DNA from: HGM04593 sp045631905
GTDB lineage: Bacteria > Bacteroidota > Bacteroidia > Bacteroidales > Bacteroidaceae
Length of the DNA stretch: 64,000 nt
Direction of reading: 5' to 3'
Assembly (NCBI GenBank): GCA_045631905.1
Contig: JAZQVO010000037.1
Span: 37,367-101,366, forward strand
The notes under the pieces: model-generated
Database searches by the model: none
Told to the model about the DNA's origin: nothing
Seen by the model: only the letters and a program-made list of their open reading frames with translations
Made by a program: the position numbers and the translations under genes
Part shown: piece after piece, positions 55,510 to 63,956 of the stretch
Layout of the letters: the number at the start of each line of letters is the position of its first letter
Numbering within the stretch: the stretch's first letter is position 1

Positions 55510-55956
55510 ATGAGATTTAAAGATACATACATAGGAACATTACTGGGCGCGACAAACTCGTTGCTCACCGGCATGCGCGTTACCATGCGCGAATTTTTCG
55601 CGCCCAAGGTAACCGAGCAGTACCCCGAGAACCGTGCAACACTACACATATCGGAACGTCACCGTGCCCGCCTCACCATGCCCCACGACAGCGAGGGCAA
55701 GAACCGTTGCATCGCCTGCGGACTATGCCAGAACGCCTGCCCCAACGGCACCATAAGCATAACCACAGCCACCATCACCGACGAGACAACAGGCAAGCCC
55801 CGCAAAGTACTCGCCGAGTACAACTACGATTTAGGCAGTTGCACCTTTTGCCAGCTATGTGTGAACGCCTGCCCCAAAGAGGCGATAGAGTTCAGCAACG
55901 AGTTCGAAAACGCCGTGTTCGACCGCAGTAAATTAGTTCTTAAACTAAACAAATAA
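55510..55956 (+). CDS. nuoI: NADH-quinone oxidoreductase subunit I (ferredoxin-like)
   Basis: The 148-residue protein has two complete 4Fe-4S motifs, Cys67/70/73/77 and Cys111/114/117/121. It carries clusters N6a and N6b. As NuoE, F and G are not encoded here, this subunit would be the likely entry point for electrons from an external donor such as ferredoxin (inference). Confidence 0.95.
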   Translation: MRFKDTYIGTLLGATNSLLTGMRVTMREFFAPKVTEQYPENRATLHISERHRARLTMPHDSEGKNRCIACGLCQNACPNGTISITTATITDETTGKPRKVLAEYNYDLGSCTFCQLCVNACPKEAIEFSNEFENAVFDRSKLVLKLNK

Positions 55957-55960
55957 CCAC

Positions 55961-56470
55961 ATGGAACTACATACCAACCTACTAATATTCTCGGCTCTTG
56001 CCATCTTTATGATTGTAGCGGCACTGTTTGCCGTAACATCGAGCCGAATAATGCGTGCGGCAACCCTGCTACTCTTTGTCCTGTTCGGCACGGCAGGCCT
56101 CTACTTTATGTTACACTACACATTCCTCGGTGCCGTGCAAATAACGGTGTATGCAGGAGGTATCGTGGTGCTTTTCATCTTTGCCATTTTGCTCATAGGG
56201 CGAGGAAGCATAGACATAACACACACCTCTAAACTGCGCTACCTAGCATCGCTCATAGTTACAATAACAGGCATGGGCCTCACAATATACCTTATAAACA
56301 GTACCCCCTTCGAGGCCAACCATTTTATGGCGGTAGATGTACCCGTCAAGAGGCTTGGAATTTCTCTCATGGGTACCGACCGTAACAATTACGTACTCCC
56401 CTTTGAGGTTATGAGCATTCTGTTGCTTGCCTGCACAGTGGGAGCAATACTCATCGCACGAAAAAAATAG
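55961..56470 (+). CDS. nuoJ: NADH-quinone oxidoreductase subunit J
   Basis: The 169-residue membrane protein has five predicted helices and the conserved AVQITVYAGGIVVLFIFAI helix with its pi-bulge. It starts 4 nt after nuoI and is part of the proton-pumping membrane arm. Confidence 0.95.
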   Translation: MELHTNLLIFSALAIFMIVAALFAVTSSRIMRAATLLLFVLFGTAGLYFMLHYTFLGAVQITVYAGGIVVLFIFAILLIGRGSIDITHTSKLRYLASLIVTITGMGLTIYLINSTPFEANHFMAVDVPVKRLGISLMGTDRNNYVLPFEVMSILLLACTVGAILIARKK

Positions 56471-56476
56471 ACAACC

Positions 56477-56788
56477 ATGATAGTACCGGCACAATATTAC
56501 CTCATTCTCTCCACCGTACTGTTCTTCATCGGAGTATTCGGCTTCTTCACACGCCGTAACCTTGTATCGTTGCTCATAAGCACCGAGCTCATGCTCAATG
56601 CGGTGGATATAAATTTTGCAGTGTTCAACGCCTACTGCCACCCCATGTTGCTCGAGGGCTACATCTTTTCAATCTTCGGCATCGGTATAGCCGCAGCCGA
56701 AACAGCGGTGGCAATAGCCATAATAATAAACGTGTATCGTAACATTCACTCTATACACATCAAGAGACTGAGAGAACTTAAACATTGA
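56477..56788 (+). CDS. nuoK: NADH-quinone oxidoreductase subunit K
   Basis: The 103-residue protein has three membrane helices and the buried glutamate region (LISTELMLNAVDINF; AAAETAVAIAI) that links proton paths. It sits between nuoJ and nuoL with 6-nt gaps. Confidence 0.95.
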   Translation: MIVPAQYYLILSTVLFFIGVFGFFTRRNLVSLLISTELMLNAVDINFAVFNAYCHPMLLEGYIFSIFGIGIAAAETAVAIAIIINVYRNIHSIHIKRLRELKH

Positions 56789-56794
56789 TATAAT

Positions 56795-58720
56795 ATGGAC
56801 TTCACAATACTCATATTAGCACTCCCGCTTGCAGGGTTCCTGTTGCTTGCACTTGCAGGGAAGAAGATGCCACACAAGGTGGCAGGAGCCGTGGGAACAA
56901 CACTGCTTGCCACAACCACCCTGCTCGCCTACACCACCGCTGTGATCTATTTTGGAGCAGGACGTAATGCCGAAGGCCTCTTCGAAACAATTACCCCCTT
57001 CAACATCACGTGGTTACCTTTTTACGACAACCTTGCAATAGAGATGGGTATCGCACTCTGCCCCATCTCTGTGATGATGCTCATAGTTATCACCACCGTG
57101 AGCCTCATGGTGCACATATACTCGTTGGGATACATGAAGGGAGAGAAAGGGTTTCAACGATATTATGCCTTCCTATCGCTCTTCACCTTCTCTATGCTCG
57201 GTCTTGTGGTGGCAACAAACATATTCCAGATGTATATCTTTTGGGAGCTTGTGGGCGTGTCGTCGTACCTGCTCATAGGTTTCTACTACACCAAGCCCTC
57301 GGCTATTTCGGCTTCCAAGAAGGCCTTTATAGTTACCCGCTTTGCCGACCTGTTCTTCCTCATAGGTATACTCATATATGGTTACTACACAGGAACCTTC
57401 GGTTTCTCGCCTGCCGAGACAGCTCTTGCAGGTGCCACAGCTTTTCTGCCCCTTGCGCTGGGGCTCATGTTTGTGGGTGGTGCAGGAAAGAGCGCGATGT
57501 TCCCGTTACACATCTGGTTGCCCGATGCCATGGAAGGCCCCACCCCCGTGTCGGCACTCATACACGCGGCCACCATGGTTGTTGCAGGTGTCTACCTTGT
57601 AGCCCGCATGTTCCCCCTGTTCATCGCATACGCCCCCGACGTTCTTCACATAATAGCCTACGTAGGTGCCTTCACAGCCCTTTACGCGGCCGTGGTCGCA
57701 TGTGTGCAGACCGATATCAAACGTGTGCTCGCCTTCTCCACCATATCGCAAATTGCATTCATGATGGTGTCGTTGGGAGTGTGCACCTCACTAGACCCGC
57801 ACGAGGGCGGGCTCGGATACATGGCCTCCATGTTCCACCTCTTTACACACGCCATGTTCAAAGGGTTACTCTTCCTTGGTGCAGGCGCAATAATACATGC
57901 CGTACACAGCAACGAGAAGATATACATGGGTGGCCTGCGCAAATATATGCCCGTGACACACATCGCCTTCCTTGTGGCTTGCCTTGCCATAGCCGGGATA
58001 CCACCTTTTTCGGGCTTTTTCAGCAAAGATGAGATAATTACCGCATGCTACAACTTTTCGGGAGTGATGGGTGTGTTCATGAGCGTTATTGCCACACTCA
58101 CCGCCTTCTACATGTTCCGTCTATACTACCTCATATTCTGGGGTAAGAGCTACTACGAGACACAAAAAGCACTCTTCGAGGCCGGCAAAACAGACAAAAA
58201 ACCACACAAGCCCCACGAAGCACCTCTCACCATGACCGCCCCTCTCGTTATTCTCGCCATCGTAAGCACCTTTGCCGGTCTTATACCCTTTGGCGAGTAT
58301 ATAAGCAGTAACGGCGAGGCCTACACCATTCACATAAACAAAAGCGTTGCCACGACAAGCATAATTTTGGCGGCGATGGCAATACTCCTTGCCACCATAA
58401 TGTACAAAGGAGGCAACAGCCGTCTCACACGAGGCATAAACAAAGTGTTGAGAGACCCCATCATTGCAGCCTACAACCGTTTCTACATCGACGAGGTGTG
58501 GCTCTTTGTAACCAAGAATATAATTTTCAACTGCGTCAGCCGTCCCATAGCATGGATAGACCGCAACATAATAGATGCCTCGCTCGACAAGCTGGCAAAA
58601 GCCACACAAAAGCTATCGAGCCACATACGCCCCATGCAGAGCGGTAACATACAGTCGTACAACGTAATGTTCCTTGGAGGAGCACTCGCTATAATACTTA
58701 TACTCATATTTTTAGCATAA
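56795..58720 (+). CDS. nuoL: NADH-quinone oxidoreductase subunit L
   Basis: The 641-residue antiporter-like subunit has the Lys/Glu pattern of this family (WELVGVSSYLLIGFYY; WLPDAMEGPTPVSALIHAATMV; HLFTHAMFKGLLFLGAG). A C-terminal extension should form the lateral helix. The length is normal. Confidence 0.95.
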   Translation: MDFTILILALPLAGFLLLALAGKKMPHKVAGAVGTTLLATTTLLAYTTAVIYFGAGRNAEGLFETITPFNITWLPFYDNLAIEMGIALCPISVMMLIVITTVSLMVHIYSLGYMKGEKGFQRYYAFLSLFTFSMLGLVVATNIFQMYIFWELVGVSSYLLIGFYYTKPSAISASKKAFIVTRFADLFFLIGILIYGYYTGTFGFSPAETALAGATAFLPLALGLMFVGGAGKSAMFPLHIWLPDAMEGPTPVSALIHAATMVVAGVYLVARMFPLFIAYAPDVLHIIAYVGAFTALYAAVVACVQTDIKRVLAFSTISQIAFMMVSLGVCTSLDPHEGGLGYMASMFHLFTHAMFKGLLFLGAGAIIHAVHSNEKIYMGGLRKYMPVTHIAFLVACLAIAGIPPFSGFFSKDEIITACYNFSGVMGVFMSVIATLTAFYMFRLYYLIFWGKSYYETQKALFEAGKTDKKPHKPHEAPLTMTAPLVILAIVSTFAGLIPFGEYISSNGEAYTIHINKSVATTSIILAAMAILLATIMYKGGNSRLTRGINKVLRDPIIAAYNRFYIDEVWLFVTKNIIFNCVSRPIAWIDRNIIDASLDKLAKATQKLSSHIRPMQSGNIQSYNVMFLGGALAIILILIFLA

Positions 58721-58729
58721 ACAAACACC

Positions 58730-60214
58730 ATGAACATACTCAACCTTTTTGTAATAATACCCGTTGTAATGCTCCTTGCATTATGGGTGGCACGAAGCAT
58801 AGGGCAGATACGTGCCGTGATGGTTGCAGGCTCGTCGCTGTTGCTTGCTCTGTCGGTATATCTTACAATTAATTTTATAGCGTTACGCAACGGAGGCGAC
58901 ACAGCCCCCATGCTCTACTGCGACACCTGGAGCTGGTATGCACCGCTCAACATAAGTTACTCCATAGGTGTCGATGGCATATCGGTGGCCATGCTGTTAC
59001 TATCCTCCATAATAGTGTTCACAGGAACCTTTGCATCGTGGCGTCTGCGCCCTCTCACAAAAGAGTTCTTCCTGTGGTACACACTCTTGTCGGCCGGAGT
59101 ATACGGGTTCTTCATCTCCACCGACCTCTTTACCATGTTCATGTTCTACGAAACAGCACTCATACCCATGTATCTGCTCATAGGTGTGTGGGGAAGCGGA
59201 CGCAAAGAGTATTCGGCCATGAAACTCACCCTCATGCTCATGGGAGGCTCGGCATTTATTCTCATGGGAATATTGGGAATATACTTCGGCAGCGGTGCCA
59301 CCACCATGAATATCAACGAGATAGCAACCATGGGGAATATCCCTGTGCACACACAATACATCTTCTTCCCGCTCACCTTCATAGGTTTCGGCGTGCTGGG
59401 CGCACTATTCCCCTTCCACACATGGAGCCCCGATGGCCACGCATGTGCCCCCACAGCCGTGTCGATGCTACACGCCGGTGTACTGATGAAACTTGGAGGG
59501 TACGGCTGTTTCCGCATAGCGATGTACCTGTTGCCACAAGCCGCCCACGACCTTGCATGGATATTCATCATACTCACCACCATAAGCGTTGTCTATGGTG
59601 CCATGAGTGCCATAAGCCAGACAGACCTTAAATATATAAATGCCTACTCCTCGGTATCGCACTGCGGTCTTGTACTCTTTGCCCTGCTCATGACCACAAG
59701 CACAGCCTGCACGGGAGCCATCTTGCAGATGCTCTCTCACGGCCTCATGACAGCCCTCTTTTTTGCTGTGATAGGTATGATATACGGGCGCACCCACACG
59801 CGCGACGTGCGCCAGATGCGCGGTCTTATGAAAATTATGCCCTTCCTTGCCGTAGCCTACATAATTGCCGGCCTTGCCAACCTGGGCCTGCCCGGTTTCA
59901 GTGGTTTTGTTGCCGAGATGACCATCTTTGTCGGCTCCTTCCAAGCCGACGACCTCTTCCACCGCACCGTCACCATTATAGCATGCACAAGCATCGTGAT
60001 AACAGCCGTGTACATACTGCGCGTTGTGGGACGCATACTCTATGGCACCCCCACAAACAAAGAACACATGGCACTGAGCGATGCCACTTGGGACGAGCGT
60101 TTCACCATCATATGCCTTGTGGCATGTGTGGCGGCACTCGGTATTGCCCCCATGTGGGTGAGCGAGCTCATCGAGAGCGGTGTAAGCAACATAATATCGA
60201 ACATACAACCATAA
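58730..60214 (+). CDS. nuoM: NADH-quinone oxidoreductase subunit M
   Basis: The 494-residue antiporter-like subunit has FMFYETALIPMYLLIG, TWSPDGHACAPTAVSMLHAG and HGLMTALFFAVIGMIYGR. Typical family sequence has DAHVEAPTAGS; here the loop reads GHACAPTAVS, a small deviation. It follows nuoL by 9 nt. Confidence 0.94.
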   Translation: MNILNLFVIIPVVMLLALWVARSIGQIRAVMVAGSSLLLALSVYLTINFIALRNGGDTAPMLYCDTWSWYAPLNISYSIGVDGISVAMLLLSSIIVFTGTFASWRLRPLTKEFFLWYTLLSAGVYGFFISTDLFTMFMFYETALIPMYLLIGVWGSGRKEYSAMKLTLMLMGGSAFILMGILGIYFGSGATTMNINEIATMGNIPVHTQYIFFPLTFIGFGVLGALFPFHTWSPDGHACAPTAVSMLHAGVLMKLGGYGCFRIAMYLLPQAAHDLAWIFIILTTISVVYGAMSAISQTDLKYINAYSSVSHCGLVLFALLMTTSTACTGAILQMLSHGLMTALFFAVIGMIYGRTHTRDVRQMRGLMKIMPFLAVAYIIAGLANLGLPGFSGFVAEMTIFVGSFQADDLFHRTVTIIACTSIVITAVYILRVVGRILYGTPTNKEHMALSDATWDERFTIICLVACVAALGIAPMWVSELIESGVSNIISNIQP

Positions 60215-60230
60215 AAAGCAACCGTAATAT

Positions 60231-61655
60231 ATGAATTACATACAATTCTTCCTTATGCGCCCCGAGGCGAGTTTGCTTGCCTTCTTCCTTGTCATATTCC
60301 TTTACGACCTTGCCTCGACAGGCCGTTCGCGCCGATATTTTCACCCCTTTGTCTGCCTTGCGATGTTCATGCACACAATCATCTGCTTTGCCGATACAAG
60401 AGAGTTCACGCTTTTCGCCGGCATGTACCACAGCAACGCCATGATAGTATTTGTAAAAGCCATGCTTGCTTTTGGCAGCGCACTTGTAATAATGCAAGCC
60501 CACAGCTGGTTACGCACCAACACCACATACTACAAACAGGGAGAGTTTTACATATTGCTGTTGAGCACCCTTGTGGGAATGTACTTCATGATAAGCGCAC
60601 GACACTTCCTCTTGCTTTTTGTAGGCATAGAGCTTGCATCATTACCCATGGCGTGCATGGTGGCATTTGACAAGTACCGCCACCACTCAGCCGAGGCCGG
60701 AATAAAATATGTGCTCACATCAATGTTTGCCTCGGCAATAATGCTCTACGGAATATCGTACCTTTACGGTACCACCGGCTCGCTCTACTTCGACGGCATA
60801 CGCGACGGGCTCACCGGCTCGCCCATGCAGATATATGCCCTTGTATTGTTCTTTGCCGGCATGGGATTCAAAATATCCCTTGTACCCTTCCACATGTGGA
60901 CCCCCGACAGCTACGAAGGTGCCCCCACCTCGGTCACAGCCTACCTATCGGTAATATCAAAAGGCGCAGCCGTCTTCACCCTTTTCACCGTGCTCATAAC
61001 TGTGTTTGCCCCCATGGTCAAGCAATGGCAAATGATAATTTATATCACCACGGTGGCAAGCATCACCCTCGCCAACATATTTGCCATAAAACAACGCAAC
61101 CTAAAACGATTCATGGCGTATAGCAGTATATCGCAAGCGGGTTACATTATGCTTGCAAGCATCGGAGGCACGGCTCAAAGCATGAGCGCCATGGTCTACT
61201 ATGTTCTTGTGTACATTGTGGCAAACCTCGCCGTGTTTGGTGTCATAGGCATTGTGGAACACCACATAAGGAGCGAGGTACGTCGCGAAACGCTTAACGG
61301 TTTTTACACAACCAACCCACGCCTTTCCTTCGTAATGACGCTTGCACTCTTTTCTCTTGCCGGAATACCCCCTTTTGCAGGCTTTTTCAGCAAGTTTTTT
61401 GTCTTCACAAGTGCTTTTGGTGCCGGGTTCAAGATTGCCGTTTTCATAGCACTTGTAAACACCGTTATCTCGCTCTACTACTACCTGTTGGTTGTCAAGG
61501 CCATGTACATAGAAAAGAACGATAACCCCGTCTCGGCGGTAGACAGCAGTATCATAGCACGTGCCAGCCTTGTTATTTGTGTTATAGGAATTCTTGCTCT
61601 TGGTGTTTGCAGTTTTGTTTACAGCGGTATAAGTGCCATAAGTTTCGGCATGTGA
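60231..61655 (+). CDS. nuoN: NADH-quinone oxidoreductase subunit N
   Basis: The 474-residue antiporter-like subunit has FVGIELASLPMACMVAF, MWTPDSYEGAPTSVTAYLSV and SLAGIPPFAGFFSKFFVF. It is the last gene of the nuo operon; a 44-bp palindromic terminator lies about 100 nt downstream. Confidence 0.95.
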   Translation: MNYIQFFLMRPEASLLAFFLVIFLYDLASTGRSRRYFHPFVCLAMFMHTIICFADTREFTLFAGMYHSNAMIVFVKAMLAFGSALVIMQAHSWLRTNTTYYKQGEFYILLLSTLVGMYFMISARHFLLLFVGIELASLPMACMVAFDKYRHHSAEAGIKYVLTSMFASAIMLYGISYLYGTTGSLYFDGIRDGLTGSPMQIYALVLFFAGMGFKISLVPFHMWTPDSYEGAPTSVTAYLSVISKGAAVFTLFTVLITVFAPMVKQWQMIIYITTVASITLANIFAIKQRNLKRFMAYSSISQAGYIMLASIGGTAQSMSAMVYYVLVYIVANLAVFGVIGIVEHHIRSEVRRETLNGFYTTNPRLSFVMTLALFSLAGIPPFAGFFSKFFVFTSAFGAGFKIAVFIALVNTVISLYYYLLVVKAMYIEKNDNPVSAVDSSIIARASLVICVIGILALGVCSFVYSGISAISFGM

Positions 61656-61757
61656 TTTATTCATGCCCGATGGGGGGCTACGCTCACTTTACCAAGAGGC
61701 AAAGAGCAGGATAAGCCTCAAACCACGCAAAAAGCACTCCCGTAACATCAGACAAAA

Positions 61758-61801
61758 ATAAATTATGAGGCCGACGATTAATCGTCGGCCTCATAATTTA
61801 T
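61758..61801. terminator. Bidirectional terminator: 44-bp perfect palindrome
   Basis: The sequence is its own reverse complement over 44 bp, with core GAGGCCGACGATTAATCGTCGGCCTC and AT-rich ends. It lies between the convergent nuoN and cytidylyltransferase genes. There is no long T-tract, but the TAATTTAT ends could serve. Confidence 0.75.
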
Positions 61802-61808
61802 CTGTTAA

Positions 61809-62450
61809 TTACTTGTTACCTAAAATTTTCTCGGCAAGCTCAAAATCCTCGGGATAATCAATATCTATACCCTCTACCGGACCCACAACAGCCATATAAG
61901 GGTTGTGCCCCACACGTCGATGCTCCTTAACCCAGGTATCTCGTTTAAAGATGTAGAACGCGCTTGTCTCCACAAAGATAGGCTCTATCGTCTGGGTGCG
62001 TGGTATGCAGGTGGGAGAGTAATTCAACGGCTTACCCTCGTACCATGTAAAGGTCTGTATCTTTTGTGCCGAAAAGGCCGAATCGTGACGACCCGATGTA
62101 ACCTCTTCTATCGCATTTTCTATTGTTTCGGCCTTTATGAAAGGCGATGTGGTGTGCGCGAGCATGTAAACATCGGCATCGACATCTTTTACAAAAGCAT
62201 CGTATATCTGCTCCCCAAGAGCAAGGTCGCTGTCGAGCGCGGTGTCGCGTTTCAGCAGTTTGACACCGGCGGGCAGATAGGGCAACACCTCGTCGCTGCT
62301 ACAATATACATAAACCTCGTCTATCCCTTTTACGTTAGCAAGCGTTTCGAGCAGATAGCACATCATGGGCTTGCCACCCAAGGGCTTAATATTTTTACCT
62401 ACAACACGTTTGCTGTTAAGGCGTACAGGTACAAAAGCTACAACTTTCAT
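61809..62450 (-). CDS. Acylneuraminate-type cytidylyltransferase
   Basis: The 213-residue protein belongs to the CMP-sugar-acid synthetase fold: an N-terminal nucleotide loop VPVRLNSKRVVGKNIKPLGGKPM (conserved Arg and Lys), LAHTTSPF and the metal-binding IDIDYPEDFELAE at the C-terminus. It should activate a sugar acid with CTP. The sequence is closer to NeuA/PseF-type enzymes than to KdsB (which starts VIIPARYxSTRLPGKP). The gene is 10 nt downstream of the kdsD gene, which makes an Kdo-type acid a candidate substrate; sialic or other nonulosonic acids are alternatives. Confidence 0.85.
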   Translation of the reverse strand: MKVVAFVPVRLNSKRVVGKNIKPLGGKPMMCYLLETLANVKGIDEVYVYCSSDEVLPYLPAGVKLLKRDTALDSDLALGEQIYDAFVKDVDADVYMLAHTTSPFIKAETIENAIEEVTSGRHDSAFSAQKIQTFTWYEGKPLNYSPTCIPRTQTIEPIFVETSAFYIFKRDTWVKEHRRVGHNPYMAVVGPVEGIDIDYPEDFELAEKILGNK

Positions 62451-62460
62451 CTTATGCAGG

Positions 62461-63411
62461 TTAGATACAACTGAATGTGTCGATTACACCAACAAGAGCA
62501 CCTTCGGAGTTTGTCACAATCAAAGAGTGTATATTATGCTCACGCAAAAGCTTCTCGGCAGTTGCAAGCTTCGCATTCTCGTGAATAGTCTTGGGGTTGC
62601 AACTCATAAGGTCTTTTACCGTAAGCTGGAAGAATATATCCTGGTGAAACTGCATAGCACGACGAATATCACCATCGGTTACAGCACCAAGAATCTTACC
62701 CTCCTCAACAACTATGGCAATACCCATCTTTGTACTGCTTATTTTGAGCAGAGCATCGCTTATTTTTGAATCGCGGGTAACGATGGGCAGGTCGTTTGTT
62801 ATCATGTAATCCTTAACACGCGAGAGCAGACGGCGACCAAGAGAGCCACCGGGGTGAAATTGTGCAAAATCCGATGCTTTGAATTTGCGCACAGTCATCA
62901 GAGCACAAGCAATAGCATCGCCCATGGCAAGCGTAGCCGTTGTCGATGATGTGGGAGCAAGGTTCAAGGGGCAAGCCTCCCTTGCAACTGCAATATTCAA
63001 ATGACAGTCGGAATATGTTGCAAGCAACGATTTTGGATTACCCGACATTGATATGATAGGTATTTTACGTTCGTTAAGTAGCGGGATAAAACGCAAAAGT
63101 TCATCGGTCTGTCCCGAGTTCGATATTGCAAGCACCACATCGTCGCCTGTAAACATGCCCAGGTCGCCATGGAAAGCATCGAGAGGGTTTACAAAGAATG
63201 CAGGTGTTCCTGTACTTGCCATCGTCGATGCGATTTTAGCACCTATATGTCCCGATTTTCCTACTCCTGTAACTATGAGTTTTCCTTTACTTTCGTATAT
63301 TAGTTCAATAGCTTTGGAAAAATTCTCGTCAAGATTGGGAATAAGGTTCAATATTGCTTCCGCTTCATCTTGAAGGCACTTTTTTGCTACGTTAATAACG
63401 TCTGTCGTCAT
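62461..63411 (-). CDS. kdsD: D-arabinose-5-phosphate isomerase (KdsD/KpsF family, SIS plus two CBS)
   Basis: The 316-residue protein has a SIS domain (GVGKSGHIGAKIASTMASTGTP; ISNSGQTDELL) and two C-terminal CBS domains (MGIAIVVEEGKILGAVTDGDIRRA; HSLIVTNSEGALVGVID). The family interconverts ribulose-5-phosphate and arabinose-5-phosphate, the first step to Kdo. It leads a two-gene unit with the cytidylyltransferase and has a perfect promoter. Confidence 0.93.
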   Translation of the reverse strand: MTTDVINVAKKCLQDEAEAILNLIPNLDENFSKAIELIYESKGKLIVTGVGKSGHIGAKIASTMASTGTPAFFVNPLDAFHGDLGMFTGDDVVLAISNSGQTDELLRFIPLLNERKIPIISMSGNPKSLLATYSDCHLNIAVAREACPLNLAPTSSTTATLAMGDAIACALMTVRKFKASDFAQFHPGGSLGRRLLSRVKDYMITNDLPIVTRDSKISDALLKISSTKMGIAIVVEEGKILGAVTDGDIRRAMQFHQDIFFQLTVKDLMSCNPKTIHENAKLATAEKLLREHNIHSLIVTNSEGALVGVIDTFSCI

Positions 63412-63461
63412 ATCTTGTTTTTGTTTTGCGTTCTTTTTTGCATTATATTCACAAATTACTG

Positions 63462-63491
63462 CAAAGATATTACAAACGAACGAAAATTCAA
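63462..63491 (-). promoter_or_regulatory. Promoter of kdsD and the cytidylyltransferase
   Basis: On the minus strand TTG (63491-63489), a 19-nt spacer and TATCTTTG (63469-63462) fit the Bacteroidota consensus exactly, about 50 nt before the kdsD start. Confidence 0.85.
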
Positions 63492-63560
63492 TAAGCGAGC
63501 GGGCAAAAATTCATTATTACACGCAATGAGCGCTTTTTATCCCCTCGGTCTACGGCCACA

Positions 63561-63608
63561 AGCAAAGGTAATCTCCCCAAAAAACACCGGCACCGTAAAA
63601 AGCAGAGC
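63561..63608. repeat. Intergenic direct repeat, copy 1
   Basis: A 48-nt unit from AGCAAAGGTAATCTCC to CACCGTAAAAAGCAGAGC. A near-identical 46-nt copy is at 63703-63748. Both lie in a region without supported genes. Confidence 0.8.
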
Positions 63609-63663
63609 ATAGCACTTTTGAGATTTCTCGTCTCTATCGCTCCATCGAAAAGACATGGTTTTA

Positions 63664-63679
63664 ACGTACTTTCTGTGCC
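63664..63679. repeat. ACGTACTTTCTGTGCC repeat, copy 1
   Basis: An identical 16-mer recurs at 63828-63843, in both cases preceded by a T-rich stretch. Confidence 0.75.
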
Positions 63680-63702
63680 TTATGATTACAAAGCAAATTA
63701 TA

Positions 63703-63748
63703 AGCAAAGGTAATTTCCAAAAACTACCGGCACCGTAAAAAGCAGAGC
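63703..63748. repeat. Intergenic direct repeat, copy 2
   Basis: A 46-nt unit with the same ends as copy 1 (AGCAAAGGTAAT ... CCGGCACCGTAAAAAGC...), differing by a 2-nt deletion and a few substitutions. Confidence 0.8.
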
Positions 63749-63827
63749 GTTTGGTTCTTTGCGCGACAAAGAACATATAAAAATTTGCTTTATAGAGAGA
63801 ATAACCGGGGAACAACACCGTTTTTTT

Positions 63828-63855
63828 ACGTACTTTCTGTGCCGACAGAAAGTAC
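63828..63855. repeat. Repeat copy 2 containing a perfect inverted repeat
   Basis: ACGTACTTTCTGTGCC is here extended into an 11-bp perfect hairpin (GTACTTTCTGT / ACAGAAAGTAC, arms 63830-63840 and 63845-63855, loop GCCG). Confidence 0.75.
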
Positions 63856-63938
63856 CAAAGACCTCTGCGCATGGGTCGCTTTCTTAACGAAAAACGTAGC
63901 TGATATTTTTGGGGTGTCCGGAACTCGCTTGGCGGCGC

Positions 63939-63956
63939 AAAATGGCAAGCCATTTT
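63939..63956. repeat. Short inverted repeat in the terminal intergenic region
   Basis: AAAATGGC-AA-GCCATTTT forms an 8-bp hairpin in sequence that continues unexplained to the right window edge. Apart from the listed repeats, 63412-64000 shows the kdsD promoter and no convincing gene. Confidence 0.6.

Noticed and set aside
63537..63953. 138-codon minus-strand frame at the right edge
   Set aside because: It is built almost entirely from the intergenic repeat units, so it is more likely repeat-derived than a gene.
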